From: Pascua guehoae
Taxonomy: Eukaryota > Basidiomycota > Tremellomycetes > Trichosporonales > Trichosporonaceae
Direction of reading: 5' to 3'
NCBI GenBank assembly: GCA_001600415.1
Contig: BCJX01000005.1
Coordinates: 1,503,216 to 1,535,461, forward strand
DNA length: 32,246 nucleotides
The notes beneath the pieces were generated by a model. The model did not search any database and was not told the origin of the DNA. It saw nothing but the letters and a program-made list of their open reading frames with translations. Within the stretch, counting starts at the first letter, position 1. Each line of letters starts with the position of its first letter. Positions 10,488 to 20,368 of the stretch are shown piece after piece. The position numbers and the translations under genes are program-made.

Positions 10488-11478
10488 TTAGGTTTTGCGC
10501 TTCTTTGCGGGCGATGCTTGGTCGATATCATCCGTCCTCGACCGCTTAGAACTTGTCGCGGTAGATCCAGCCCTAGCCGCAACTGCTGCCGATTCGTCCC
10601 TACCCGTGTCTTGGGGAGCTTTCCACGGTGCGAGGTCGAGTGTATCGAGATCCAAATGTTGGCAAACAGTCTCAATCTCCTCCCGAGCCATGGCATCAAA
10701 CTCGGAGATATCAGAGAAATCTGTGCGCTTGACCGACGTCCCAAAGTCGATGAGGCGGATCGTGTCGATGGCCATCCGACCGTGACGAAGCCAGTGCTTG
10801 GGCTTTGCCGAAGTGTGCACGACACCGGCAGCGTGCAGCGCGTGGTACTTGTTGACAATAGCGTTCCTGATCGTCAGCATGCCATCAGCTTTTTTCCTAA
10901 CACTCACTTCTCGTCAATCGACAGGAGACGGACATCCTGGTCGCTCAGGCGCTCGCCGACGTCTTCGAGCACCGAGCAGAACACCCCAACCTCCTTGTCG
11001 GTTGTTGAACCTTGGACGTGCGAGCGGGGCTGGCGCGAGATGAACATGCCATACCACTTGGGCACGACGCGACCCTGGAGGTCTCGCAAGGCGTAGTGGT
11101 AGAGGGATACTTCAGCCAAGATCTCCTCCGGAAAGAAGTTGGGGGCCTGGGGGAACGCAAACTTGACGACGATGGGTGTTCCGCCGCAAACTTCCGCAAA
11201 GCCCGCCATGGTGCGGCCCGAGAAGATATAGTTGCGCAACGAGAGGAAGGGACCGGGGAGGGGGTGGACTTGGGGAGGGCGCTGGTCGTTGGGCACCTGG
11301 GTTTTGAGGGGTCCGCCGAATGGTTTGGACAGGTTGTCGACACGCTGGAGAACGCTTGGCCACGTTGAGCGGTCGTACGCGTCCACTACTATGCGGAGAG
11401 CCTGGTGTCAGTGCCTACAGAGTGGCCCATACTCACCTTGTCCCGGTCGAGAGGGATGTGCAGCGGTGTCGACGACAT
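10488..11478 (-). CDS. Kinase-like protein A (degenerate catalytic loop), tandem paralogue
   Basis: Exons 11478-11437, 11401-10908 and 10866-10488 give 304 residues. The ATG lies in a strong CACCATG context. Kinase-fold landmarks are Lys94 in PIVVKFAFP (beta3), Glu111 in ILAEVSLYHYA (helix C), the hinge-like VLEDVGERL, and Asp219 in LIDFG. The catalytic loop reads HTSAKPKHW (His196), so the HRD aspartate is Ser198 and the usual asparagine is His203, while Lys200-Pro201 remain. Activity is therefore doubtful. The C-terminus (KRSR...PAKKRKT) resembles a bipartite nuclear signal. Intron 1 is 35 nt, accepted at CTGACACCAG; intron 2 is 41 nt and splits a Lys codon. Gene B downstream in coordinates has the same structure. 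The function and partner are unknown; distant relatives are the kinase-like proteins expanded in basidiomycetes. Confidence 0.78.
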
Positions 11479-12314
11479 GGTGGCAATAGCGGAGCCGATA
11501 CCGATGAGGCAAGGAGAGGGGGGTGGTAGAGAGGGAGTGGAAAAAAAGTGTAGATGGGTAATGAGAGAAGTAAGAGCAACGGAAAGGTGTTGTGAGCTGA
11601 GAGGTTGGGCTGCCCATCATTGACGCGCCTATGTTGGGCTAGCTGACGGGGACGGCGATCAGACGCGCCAAATATTGTACCTGGTGCATGGTGCATGCGC
11701 TACACGGCTGCCCATATGCCCATCATGTTCGTGTGAGGCGCTTCATGCATGCCGCTGTCACGCCTGAACGTGTGGTGCAGCTTGGTGGTCCCCTTGGGGC
11801 AGTTGGCTGATCACCAATGTCGGTATCGCTCACCCATTGTATCCCGCTCAGTGCAATTACTTTCCACGGCACACGAGTGGAGCAGAGTAGCTGGGGAAGA
11901 ACTGGCGGCTGCTCAGGCATCAACAGCAAGCGGTATGAGTGAGTGGTCTAGTGAGACCTCCACGAGCCATTGCACAAATCGATGTACATAGACCTTTACC
12001 TCCCCTTGCTTTTTCGCCTTCGGTACCAGCATACATACGCGTGTGTCCTAATGTATTTTACCAATCGGCAACTCCTTACACCATGGCTTACAACCGAGCT
12101 CGGCTGCCAGCTTAAGTAATATCGCCCTGCGCCTGAACGGGACCATCGGATGTAGTGATGTCAGGAAAGGATGGGAATCAGAGGAATCTTCAGAGGTGGT
12201 CCAGACGAAGTGTTGGTGCTCGAAACATTTTCGTGTTTGTCGCTCTGTCGATGTGGATCTTCGGCTTGCGTGAGCGTGTCCAGGGAGAGGAAGCTTACGG
12301 TTTGTCCATCCCTC
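11479..12314. other. Intergenic region between the two kinase-like genes
   Basis: About 840 bp that must hold the promoter of gene A and the 3' end of gene B. A run of seven A lies near 11540, upstream of gene A. No other gene, repeat or RNA was recognised. Confidence 0.5.
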
Positions 12315-13399
12315 CTACGTCCTGCGCTTCTTGCCGGCCGACGACTGACTCGAGGCACTGTCGAAAGAAACGCGCTTGGTGCCCTTTTGGTCCGAGCTGA
12401 GCGTGGTGAGGTCTTCGCACAGCGTGACCGAGGACGAGGTCCTTGAGGGTTTGTTGAGACACGGCACCCACGGCGCTCGGTCGGCTGCCTCGAGGTTGAG
12501 CTCAGTGCAGACCTTTTCAATCTCGACGGCAGCAGCAATGTTGAATGCACGGATATCTTCAGCCGAGTTTGACTTGCGCGTAATGGAGCGTCCAAAGTCG
12601 ATGATGCGAACCTTGTTGATGGCCATTCGACCGTGGCGGAGCCAGTGCTTGGGGGTGGCCGAGTTGTGGACGACTCCGGCAGCATGCAGCTCGTGATACT
12701 TGAAAAGAATATCGTTTCTGAGCTTGTTAGAATGCCAGTCTTGTTTTGCAACACTCACTTCTCTTCGACTGAGAGGAGGCGGACTGTTTCTTCGCTCAGC
12801 CGCTCGCCCACGTCCTCCAGAAGCGCACATAGCACCTCAATGTACTTCTCGGAAGGGTGGTCAAAACGGCCCTGGTGGGAGACGTACGTTCCGTACCACT
12901 TCGGAACGATCTTTCCTTGGAGGTTGTTCAAAAAGTGGTGGTAGACGAACGCCTCGTTGCCAACTTCTTGGTAGACTGGGACCACGGTGTTGGTTGGCTC
13001 GTCGTGGACAAACACGTCATAGCCATCTAGAGTAGGGAGAGCGATCTTGGCAACGAGGGGAAGGCGACCGCACGTAGCCGAAAAGCCCGCCATTGTACGC
13101 CCCGTAAAGAGAAAGTGCCGCAAGGAAATGGTGAACTGAGGGAGAGCACGAGCTTTGGCCGTGGGCTGGTACTTGGCGAGCAGTTCTTTGGTGGTAAGAG
13201 TGCCGCGAGAGTGGAGAACCTTCGATTTGATGGGCCCGAAAAACGGTTGCGAAAGGTCCTCAACTTCCCAGAGGTCGTTGGGCCACGTCGAGCCGCCATA
13301 GACTGTCAATGAAACATCAAGTTGCTGTAGTCAGCGACGAACAAGTCACATTCTTGCCTTGTAATTGCGGAGAGGGTGGCTCAGGGGCTCAGATGGCAT
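12315..13399 (-). CDS. Kinase-like protein B (degenerate catalytic loop), tandem paralogue
   Basis: Exons 13399-13358, 13324-12759 and 12717-12315 give 336 residues. It shares with gene A the blocks GSTWP/RSTWP, GRTMAGF, (I/V)VPKWYG, LEDVGERLS, RLLS, VVH(N/T)SA, PKHWLRHGRMAI and IDFG, plus both intron positions and phases. Lys107 (LVAKIALP), Glu138 (GNEAFVYHH) and Asp243 (IIDFG) are kept. The catalytic loop HNSATPKHW (His220) again has Ser for Asp and His for Asn, and Thr for Lys. Relative to A it has insertions of roughly ten residues before the beta3 lysine and more before helix C. The tail ends in GKKRRT. Intron 1 (13325-13357, 33 nt) needs a GC donor. Probably a pseudokinase or a divergent enzyme of unknown role. 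Confidence 0.78.
13325..13357 (-). other. Candidate 33-nt GC-AG intron in kinase-like gene B
   Basis: Frame and paralogue alignment require exon 1 to end after HPLRNYK and exon 2 to start at QLDVSLTVYGG. That places the donor at AAG|GCAAGA and the acceptor at CTGACTACAG. No GT donor gives an in-frame join. Gene A has a 35-nt GT-AG intron at the same place. Confidence 0.6.
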
Positions 13400-14297
13400 G
13401 GCGTCGGTATTCAAGAGGTGGAGAGCGCGGTAGGAAGAGGCGACCGGTGACGGGTTGGATAATGAGGAGTTGGAGGAGTGGTGAGTAAGAAATGGGAGGA
13501 GAAGAACAGCGGAGGGGTCTTTAATAGTCATGATGTGAGCGTGGGATCTTTGAGGACGAGGACGCCCCCAGGCAGCCTCTCGGTCATGAACATACCAGCA
13601 CTCACAAGTACGTCACCAGGCCCACCTCTCGTTATGCAAGGCATGCGCCCTTTGATACCGAGTGTTGCCCGTCTAAGCGGCCCCAACAACTGTGCCCTCA
13701 TCAATCTCACGCCCTCTCACACCTGCACACCGAGTGTTTGTTCTTCTCGAGCCCGACAGATGTGTCATTAACTATGTCTACATTGGGTACGCCTGGTATA
13801 GTACAATTCAGACTTGTATCTCGCATACGTGGCTGGTCGGTGTCGAGTCGGAAGGCGGAGTTGGAAGGGGTCGTGAATGGGTTTCGTGTGTCATTAATAG
13901 TCAGGTTGAAGTCGGGACAGTTATGGTGGTGACGACCGAGCGCCACAGCCAAGGCAGCCACGGTGATGTGGTGCACGGGGCGCGATCGGGTGGCGCTCGG
14001 TGACGTTTGGTAAACAGCCCGGATAACCGACAAAATTATTGGGGAGGCGGGGGTGGATTTTGGGTACGAGAGGGGGGCGTGCGAACAGGAGCGAAGCGAG
14101 TGCGATGTGAGGTGGAGGAGTGCACATTCCGAGAAGGCAGAACGGAGCGGGGACAGCCGAGCGAGCGAGGGCGGGCGGAGACGAGCGACGAGGTCGGGAA
14201 GTCGAGAGAAGCAGGGTGTCGGAAGAAGCATGGGCGCGGGCGGCGTCTGTCTTCGGCACTGCTACGCCGCTCAGCCGTACGCGAGCACACGCTCACC
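13400..14297. other. Intergenic region between kinase-like gene B and the Cys-rich gene
   Basis: About 900 bp. A TATTAAAG sequence (minus strand, near 13521-13528) lies about 125 nt upstream of gene B and may be its core promoter. The overlapping open frames near 14000-14290 are Arg/Pro/Ser-rich and have no recognisable motif. Confidence 0.4.
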
Positions 14298-14819
14298 CTA
14301 GCCGGCACGCTCGGCGGCGCGCGTCGCACGCTTGCAGCCGCCACACCAGTGGCGGCGGCAGTACGTCCCCTGGCAGCACGTGCCGGCCGACGGGCGGCGT
14401 GCGTGGGTCGAGCACGCCTCGCACGGGTACGCGGGGTGCTCGACGGGGAACGGGCACGGGACGAGGGCGAACGGGTCGTGCTGGACGGTGGTCGCGCGGG
14501 AGAGCGGGGGCGCGTCCGGGGCCGCGTCCGAGGTTGCGGGGTCCGAAGTGGCGGCGTCACCAGGGGCCGAGGATGCGGACCCGTCGGTGCCGGCGCTGTC
14601 GGTGCTCGAGTTGCTGTCCGAGTGCTGCATGGTGGCGAACACGGGATCGCTCGCGAGGACGTACCCGTGGCATCCGCGCGAGAAGAGGGGGTTGGGCGAG
14701 GCGGCGGGACGCGCAATGGGGCGCACCAGAGGCACGCTGGAGCGCCGTTGCGGCGGCGGCGTGCGGGGCGTGCGCGACATTGGGACGTCGTCGGTGGGTG
14801 GTGCGGTCGTCGTCGACAT
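14298..14819 (-). CDS. Small Ser/Pro-rich protein with C-terminal Cys/His cluster
   Basis: Single-exon frame of 173 residues with strong G/C third positions; I do not recognise the family. Residues 1-115 are low-complexity (Thr/Pro/Arg, then Ser/Ala/Asp) and probably disordered. The tail carries Cys122, 133, 136, 148, 149, 154, 159 and 162 with His157 (CEAC...CCQGTYCRRHWCGGC), a spacing that could bind one or two zinc ions. It ends in a basic segment (KRATRAAERAG). An ATATAA element at 14933-14938 lies about 115 nt upstream. Longer frames overlap on both strands, but this one has the most structured composition. It could be a DNA- or protein-binding adaptor; there is no direct evidence. Confidence 0.55.
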   Translation of the reverse strand: MSTTTAPPTDDVPMSRTPRTPPPQRRSSVPLVRPIARPAASPNPLFSRGCHGYVLASDPVFATMQHSDSNSSTDSAGTDGSASSAPGDAATSDPATSDAAPDAPPLSRATTVQHDPFALVPCPFPVEHPAYPCEACSTHARRPSAGTCCQGTYCRRHWCGGCKRATRAAERAG

Positions 14820-16980
14820 GGGTGAGAGGGCGGTCGATGGGCTGTGGGTGGGGTTGGGATGGGTGCTCGGTTGTGCTGCTCGCGGCTGATGGAGGTTTGG
14901 GGGTTGGGTAGTCAGCAGTGGGTTATATGCGGGAAGAAGGTGAGAAGAGATAGAGTGAGCGATGGTGCAACTTTGTCAAGTGGTTGTGTCTCTACTCCAC
15001 TTTGTCTGTCCATTGTCCGGTCGGGTATCCACTCGCCCCGCTCGCCGTGTGCACGTCCCTTCCTTCCCTTTTTCCCGTCTGCGTCATAGATGCGTAACAA
15101 AGGGCAGGGGGTGCAAGGGGCCGCCCGTCGTGCGTGGGTCGTGGAAGCAACCAACGCCCAGGCTGACCAGGTGGGACACGTCTTAAGACAACACAATGCA
15201 CATTGGTCATGCTGAAGAGCACGAGGGCAACGGGGTCATGCAGCAGCACGTACTGTACTCTCTCGCACCTCCATTCAAGGGCGTATGCTCGGCTCGACTG
15301 TGGTCCATGACAATTGTGACAGCTTGGGTTGCTCGGCATGCTCGGCTCGGCGCGCTCGGCGTCACCCCCAAAGTTGTATGCTTCTCACGCCCCAGTCTGT
15401 GCGCAATTTCCTTGGCACCCCGATGGCTGGGCATGAGGCGTATGCACCCAAGTAGCCAAGCTCTAAATGTGAACCTGCATGCCATTGTCTCGAGCTGGGT
15501 CTGCAAGACCATGAGATTGACGCCACCCGTACGTTGCTGCTCGAGCCAGAGTAGTGTTAGAGGTCATCATTGTGCGGTACTCTTGTCTTGTCCGAGTTGG
15601 CCAGAGGTATGCGCCACACTGTGGCGCTTGGCGGCGATCTCGACGCCCGTGCCACATTATCACGATTTTGTCCTTTTTGGCTTGTCTCTCCTTGCGGTTG
15701 CTGCGAACGCTGTGACGATATCACTTCCATTACCTCCGCAGCGAGCGCAGTTGGGTGAAACGCGGACGGACAGTGCTGCGGGCCAAGAGTCATGGAGGCG
15801 TAGAGTCTAGCACAGTATGTGTGTGCGACGAGCTGCTGAGACTCTGTTTCCTGCAACAAGCAAACGGGCACCGCATATTCGAGAGGCGCAGTTGGGCTGC
15901 AACATGGCCCAGCAACTGGGTCCGGACTATGATGTGCCTCGGCAACGAGGCAGAGGGGGCCCTCTTGTCGAGTCGTATCAATGAGGTAAGGGGCGTTAGT
16001 GTGGTCTTCAGCTCATGCAGAACAATATACAACACCCAACAGCACGTTTCGTCCGTTTGACCACGTGGCTTCGGTAGGCCGCTCGGACAGTTGGTCGGAC
16101 ACTCGCTCGGTAGAATCTCGATTTGCTTTGCACTCTATACCCTTCTTTGTCCAAATTCGCTCGCCTAGTCTCTACAACAATAGTGTCACGGCCGCAGGCG
16201 AAGTGTGATATCCCTGCCGCAGCGTCTATTTCCGAACAACCTCAGTGCCGATGAACAACAGGCTCACTCGATGTATGCGCCCTTGGTGCCCATCCAGGAA
16301 GCGTCCACGCCCAAGGACGTGATGTCATGACTTATTGCCGAAGATGATATCCACAGGAGGAGATGACAAGTGGCGGTCGAACGCTCCTGACCAGCCAGCA
16401 CCCATACGCGCAAGGTGTGCCACATTACGCACGTGGTGTCTTCCATGCTGGTGTGGTGAGTACTGCACAGTGGCTGCCATTCTTGGGATCGCATGATGAC
16501 CAATACGCCGCCAGGCTATGTCCCAACACCTCCCAACACCATTGCGACCAACAGAAAAACAGTATCTGACATATCACAGCGGCATGGTAACAACCACGCC
16601 ACACGGCCGAGCAGCGAAAAGACTTGCTGATGCCGGAATAACACCGGACTGGTTTCCGAAGTTGGCCGACAACGGACAGACGGGGAATAGATCCACCCCG
16701 CCTTTCAAACCCACGGGCGGCGTCCCCCCCTCAGATTCGAACCAGGTACCTTTCTAGAATTTGTACCACCACAAGTTAAGTGACCAGAGAACCACCGCAA
16801 CGTCTTACGGCTTATCAAATCTGAATCGTTTGGATATGGCCAATCTCATTTCCTTGTCAGCTGTCGGACGTTTGATCAACCTTTCCGACACGCAAACCTC
16901 ATACACGATCTCACTACACTGTGATGTGCCAAGTTGCAGAAGCCTTCATGAGCCCTACTGTTAGCTGCTTGAAGGATAGG
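14820..16980. other. Gene-poor region left of the solo LTR
   Basis: No gene supported. A minus-strand stretch near 16264-16330 reads DITSLGVDASWMGTKGAYIE and ends at a possible GTGAGC donor, so it may be an exon relic, but no partner exon was found. The motif GCTCGGC recurs several times near 15330-15365. Confidence 0.4.
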
Positions 16981-17118
16981 TGTTGTAAGAAGTGACTGTC
17001 TTGTGGCACTGCTCGCGGCGGCCCGCGGGGGCGCCGCGCGGCACGCACCCTTCTACTGTAAGCGTAGAAATCAGCATCTCCGCCCTTCATGTTACTCTAT
17101 TCTCTCGTTTCTAAAACA
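16981..17118. mobile_element. Solo LTR, 138 bp, with 5-bp target duplication ATAGG
   Basis: The element begins TGTTGTAAG and ends CTAAAACA, i.e. TGTT...AACA terminal inverted repeat as in LTR retrotransposons. It is flanked on both sides by ATAGG (16976-16980 and 17119-17123). No reverse transcriptase or second LTR lies nearby, so it reads as a solo LTR left by recombination, or a very small LTR element. Orientation is not determined. The centre is very GC-rich (near 17020-17045). Confidence 0.75.
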
Positions 17119-17593
17119 ATAGGGACTCAGGTAGACCCAGGGCTTTCGAGTGCATACGTCGTCGGCTCGACCATCTCTTCAACAAAGAGGTGAATGGGCC
17201 CAGTAGCGTGGTGTTGACGGGATCATGCACGCGCTGCTGAAAGCGAGTGGTGGATGGGATATCACATCACCATCCAAGCCGTTCAAATATCCGACCAGCA
17301 CCCTGAGCCTCTACGGCGGTTAGTGTCTCGTCTTTGCAACTGGCAAACGACGGATTGCGTCTGGATTGAGCATACCAAGCAGAGAGATGAACCATGTGGG
17401 AACTACGTAAATAACTTGACATGGAGACAAATAAGTGGCAGAAAGGCCCTGATCTGCTGGCTGGCAGTCGGCCCGCCTCGCGATTCTGCAGATGGGGGTA
17501 GCCAATGCCATACTGCAACAGGTGTAAACACACTAATGAGCATACACAATAGACCAGTCGCCCACCCTTGGGGCCGAACCGAACTAATCGATC

Positions 17594-17652
17594 TGTTGGA
17601 AGGGGCAACACTTGGCTAATCGATTCCCTTTTGTACAGTGGTTATTCCAACA
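17594..17652. mobile_element. 59-bp LTR-like insertion with 5-bp target duplication CGATC
   Basis: Starts TGTTGGAA and ends TTCCAACA, a perfect 8-bp terminal inverted repeat of the Ty1/copia LTR type. It is flanked by CGATC at 17589-17593 and 17653-17657. At 59 bp it is far below normal LTR size, so it is either an internally deleted solo LTR or a miniature LTR-like element. Confidence 0.65.
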
Positions 17653-17897
17653 CGATCATGCTTGGTCCCGGAAGTTGTAGTCGACATGCACAGATACACC
17701 AGCCCAGTATAGGAGACTGGACGGGGCAGAAACAACAAACTTTGCAACCTACCGTTCCAGTAGCGTGTGAATGCATCCTGGTCTCAAAACCACATCGTAT
17801 TTGCATGTCATTATTTCTATGGGCATGACACCGATCCATGCTGCACAGTGCTATAGAAATTCAACACGCTCCCTATCATCTCAGGTCTCTTCCTTCA

Positions 17898-17917
17898 CCC
17901 CCCCCCCCCCCCCCCCC
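17898..17917 (+). repeat. Poly-C run of 20 nt
   Basis: Uninterrupted C homopolymer about 245 bp beyond the stop of the small Tyr/Gln/Pro-rich gene, with the same strand-wise C as G (opposite) to that gene's intron tract. Confidence 0.95.
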
Positions 17918-18161
17918 TTACCACACATACACCCATGCACACAGACAACCCTTCGGTCTCCTTCCCCCGGCCGGCCCAGTAGCTGGCCATGTGGGAACAA
18001 CGCAGCTTCCACATGGTTGATCTCGAGCAGTCTTGGCTTTATATAATAGATAGATTGCTCTATTCTTCTCGCTGTACAGCCAATCGATTCAGCTCGCTGC
18101 TCGGCCCCAGTGCGAGTACGGGGACGCGGCGCAGATCCAGCCGCGTGGGCCACCCACCCCG

Positions 18162-18307
18162 CTAGCGGTACGGGGGAGGCGCGTAGTAGGCCTGCGAAGG
18201 CTGGCCGTACGTGATCGGCGGGAGGGTGTACTGCTGGGTCTGCTGGGTGCACGCCGTGCCGGCTGGGGACGTTAGTTGCGAAGCAAGGGAGGAGATGGAG
18301 AGAGAGA

Positions 18308-18368
<61 letters not shown>

Positions 18369-18369
18369 T

Positions 18370-18464
<95 letters not shown>

Positions 18465-18743
18465 TTTCTACTTACTGGCCGAGTAGTTGGGCTGACTGTA
18501 CGTCATGGGAGCCAGGGTGTTCTGCGGGGCTGTACTGTACGCCGTGCTGCCTGGGAGTTAGTTACGAAGCAAGGGGGCGCGGTAGAGGGAGGGGGGGGAT
18601 TTCTACTTACTCGCCGAGTAACTGGGGGTGCTAGTCTGCTGGACCGGCGCAAGCTGGCTTCGGTCGTCGGGGCCGCGGGCCAGCTGGATCGTGTAGCCCG
18701 GGGTGGCGGAGTAAATGGGGTAGCTGTTCGAGTAGTACGACAT
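18162..18743 (-). CDS. Small Tyr/Gln/Pro-rich protein with duplicated exon-intron unit
   Basis: Exons 18743-18611, 18550-18476 and 18262-18162 give 102 residues; both introns are phase 1 with GTAAGT donors and CTAAC branch sites. The protein (MSYYSNSYPIYSATPGY...ending QAYYAPPPYR) is low-complexity, rich in Tyr, Gln, Pro, Ser and Thr, with no known domain. Exons 2 and 3 are related (STAYSTAPQNTLAPMTYSQP versus GTACTQQTQQYTLPPITYGQ), and both introns begin GTAAGTAGAAATCCCC and end CTTGCTTCG(T/C)AACTAAC, so the intron-plus-exon unit was duplicated. Intron 2 (18263-18475) is expanded by poly-C. A TATA box lies about 156 nt upstream. The composition resembles prion-like or RNA-granule proteins; that is speculation. 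Confidence 0.65.
18310..18463 (+). repeat. Giant G homopolymer tract (poly-C in the sense strand of the intron)
   Basis: Three G runs of 57 (18310-18366), 49 (18372-18420) and 37 nt (18427-18463) are separated by TTTTT and ATTTTA. They lie in intron 2 of the minus-strand gene, at the place where intron 1 has only seven C. Confidence 0.9.
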
Positions 18744-18898
18744 GGTGGCTGGGGTTGTGGGAAGTGGTGTGGTGGTGGGGAGGTAGGGTGATAACGGTTG
18801 GGGGAGTGCGGGTGGTGTGGAAGTGGGTTGTGTGGTGGTGGTGAGTCGTGTCGTGTTGTGGGGATTTGTGGAGGCTTGAGGGGACGCTTGAGGGGATA

Positions 18899-18904
18899 CT
18901 TATA
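18899..18904 (-). promoter_or_regulatory. TATA box of the small Tyr/Gln/Pro-rich gene
   Basis: TATAAG on the minus strand about 156 nt upstream of the ATG at 18743, in a region otherwise rich in C/A on that strand. The position suggests a 5' UTR of roughly 120 nt. Confidence 0.45.
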
Positions 18905-18998
18905 CCCCTCGAGCGGGCTTTGCTCGCACGAGACGTGACCTTTGGGATTCATTGTAGCGCATTTCCATCACAGATATTCGAGGACACGGGGAGGGAAA

Positions 18999-19273
18999 GG
19001 AGACGGTGATGGTGATGACAAAGGTGGTGGTGATGGTAATGATAGTACAGTGGCCGTCAGAAAAGTTGCGACCTCCAATGTGTTGCGTTGCGCCACACCC
19101 ATCCCATGAGACTTGTGGCATATTTCTAGGCAGGATATCAGAGGCTTTCGGTCAAGCATACCTGAGGCCGCCCTGGAGGCAGTCGCAACCTTTCTGACGG
19201 CCACTGTACCAACAGTGGTGGTGATGGGTGGCGGTGGTCGTGGCGGTGGTAGTGGCGGTGGAGGGTGGCTGTG
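18999..19273 (+). repeat. GGT/GAT microsatellite split by MITE copy 1
   Basis: GGTGAT/GGTGGT-type triplet repeats occur at about 18999-19045 and again at about 19209-19273, immediately on either side of the MITE. The simplest reading is insertion into one microsatellite. Confidence 0.6.
19048..19206. mobile_element. MITE, 159 bp, Tc1/mariner-like, copy 1
   Basis: Terminal inverted repeats of 25 bp (CAGTGGCCGTCAGAAA... and its complement, one mismatch) at 19048-19072 and 19182-19206 enclose a non-coding core. TA flanks both ends (19046-19047 and 19207-19208), the target duplication of Tc1/mariner elements. A related copy in opposite orientation lies at 30311-30450. No transposase is present. 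Confidence 0.85.
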
Positions 19274-20368
19274 ATGGGACAATGAATCACAGTGGCGGCG
19301 CGTCGTTTCATGTTTGGCGTCGCCGGCTGGCCTTGGCTGACGCGCCATGCTCCGCCTTTGTCCATTGTTTGGTGACAGGGACCAAGGTATTGTTCAGTTG
19401 GGATACAAAGGACCGCGGAAACAATGGACATTGGGATGCAATGGAGGGTTGGTTGGGATTGAATAGGAAGGTTGGGTGTGCAGTGCATTGCGGTGTAGTG
19501 CAGTACAGGCAGTACAGGCCCATCCACGCTGCTGGCTGGCACTATACCTGTACGGCCCTGGTGATTACAGTATGGAAGGGTTGGATACAATGCAATAATC
19601 GAGCTCGGGGAGACAAAGAACCCGAAGCAGGCTTTGGTGGGTGCACGACTTGTATTCATTACCACTTGCAACGTACAGTACCAACGCGCAGATGTCCTGC
19701 CCCTCGTTCTCTCCGTGCCAAGAGGGTTTGACCTAAGGTGAACAGGCTCTTGTGTGTTTTCTTCATTAGCCAACCCAGCTGTCCACGCCTGTCAGTTTGA
19801 GAGGGACTTTCGCGACCCTGGGGGACTCGTATCGCTCAGATTCCTCGGGGGATTCTGTAGCTGTGGAGGGAGGGGGCGACTGACGACGATAGCGCTTTGG
19901 GGCGACTAGCAGGCATTACCGTTGCGTTCGCCAGTGGTAGACGCTTTCGCAGCTGTAGCGATGGTGATGGTGGCAGCACGGCTGTGGTGGGCGGACTCAT
20001 GGGAGCTGAGGGAGTGGGCAATCTCGTGGCCGATGGCCGTTCGTCGCTTGGTCGTGGCGCCCAAGCTATTCCCCCACGAGCTCGTGCAGGGGAATGTCTC
20101 GAATGAGGCAACGATGTGGTAACGGAAATCCTTACCAAAGGCCTTTGCAGCGTGGACTCAAGTTACAAGTCCGCCAACAACCATCCATCATATACTTTAC
20201 CCCCACCTGATTTTATTCCGCATGAACATTCCAGAAGTAAGCTGGAAAATACAACTAGAGAGCGGCGGTACGGACACGAGGCCGAGGCTATAGTCCTGAC
20301 ACCCGGTGCCATGGGGGAGCAGATGTCAGCCGATTCGATTCCCTGGTCGAGAGACCCGAGGCCAAGAA

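Larger units (their letters stand above)
17119..18161. other. Gene-poor region between the solo LTR and the small Tyr/Gln/Pro-rich gene
   Basis: About 1 kb with no supported gene; open frames are short and without motifs. It contains the 59-bp LTR-like insertion and a 20-nt poly-C run, and at its right end the 3' flank of the small minus-strand gene. Confidence 0.5.

Noticed and set aside
14007..14825. 272-codon plus-strand and 226-codon minus-strand frames overlapping the Cys-rich gene
   Set aside because: Arg/Gly-rich and Arg/Pro/Thr-rich compositions typical of shifted frames; the 173-residue frame is better structured.
15250..15290. Weak similarity to the HDPFALVPCPF segment of the Cys-rich protein on the minus strand (LLHDPVALVLF)
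   Set aside because: Only about ten residues match and the surrounding frame shows no cysteine cluster, so chance is likely.
16725..16755. tRNA-like B box on the minus strand (GGTTCGAATCT)
   Set aside because: The T stem does not pair and no acceptor stem or A box fits at the right distance.
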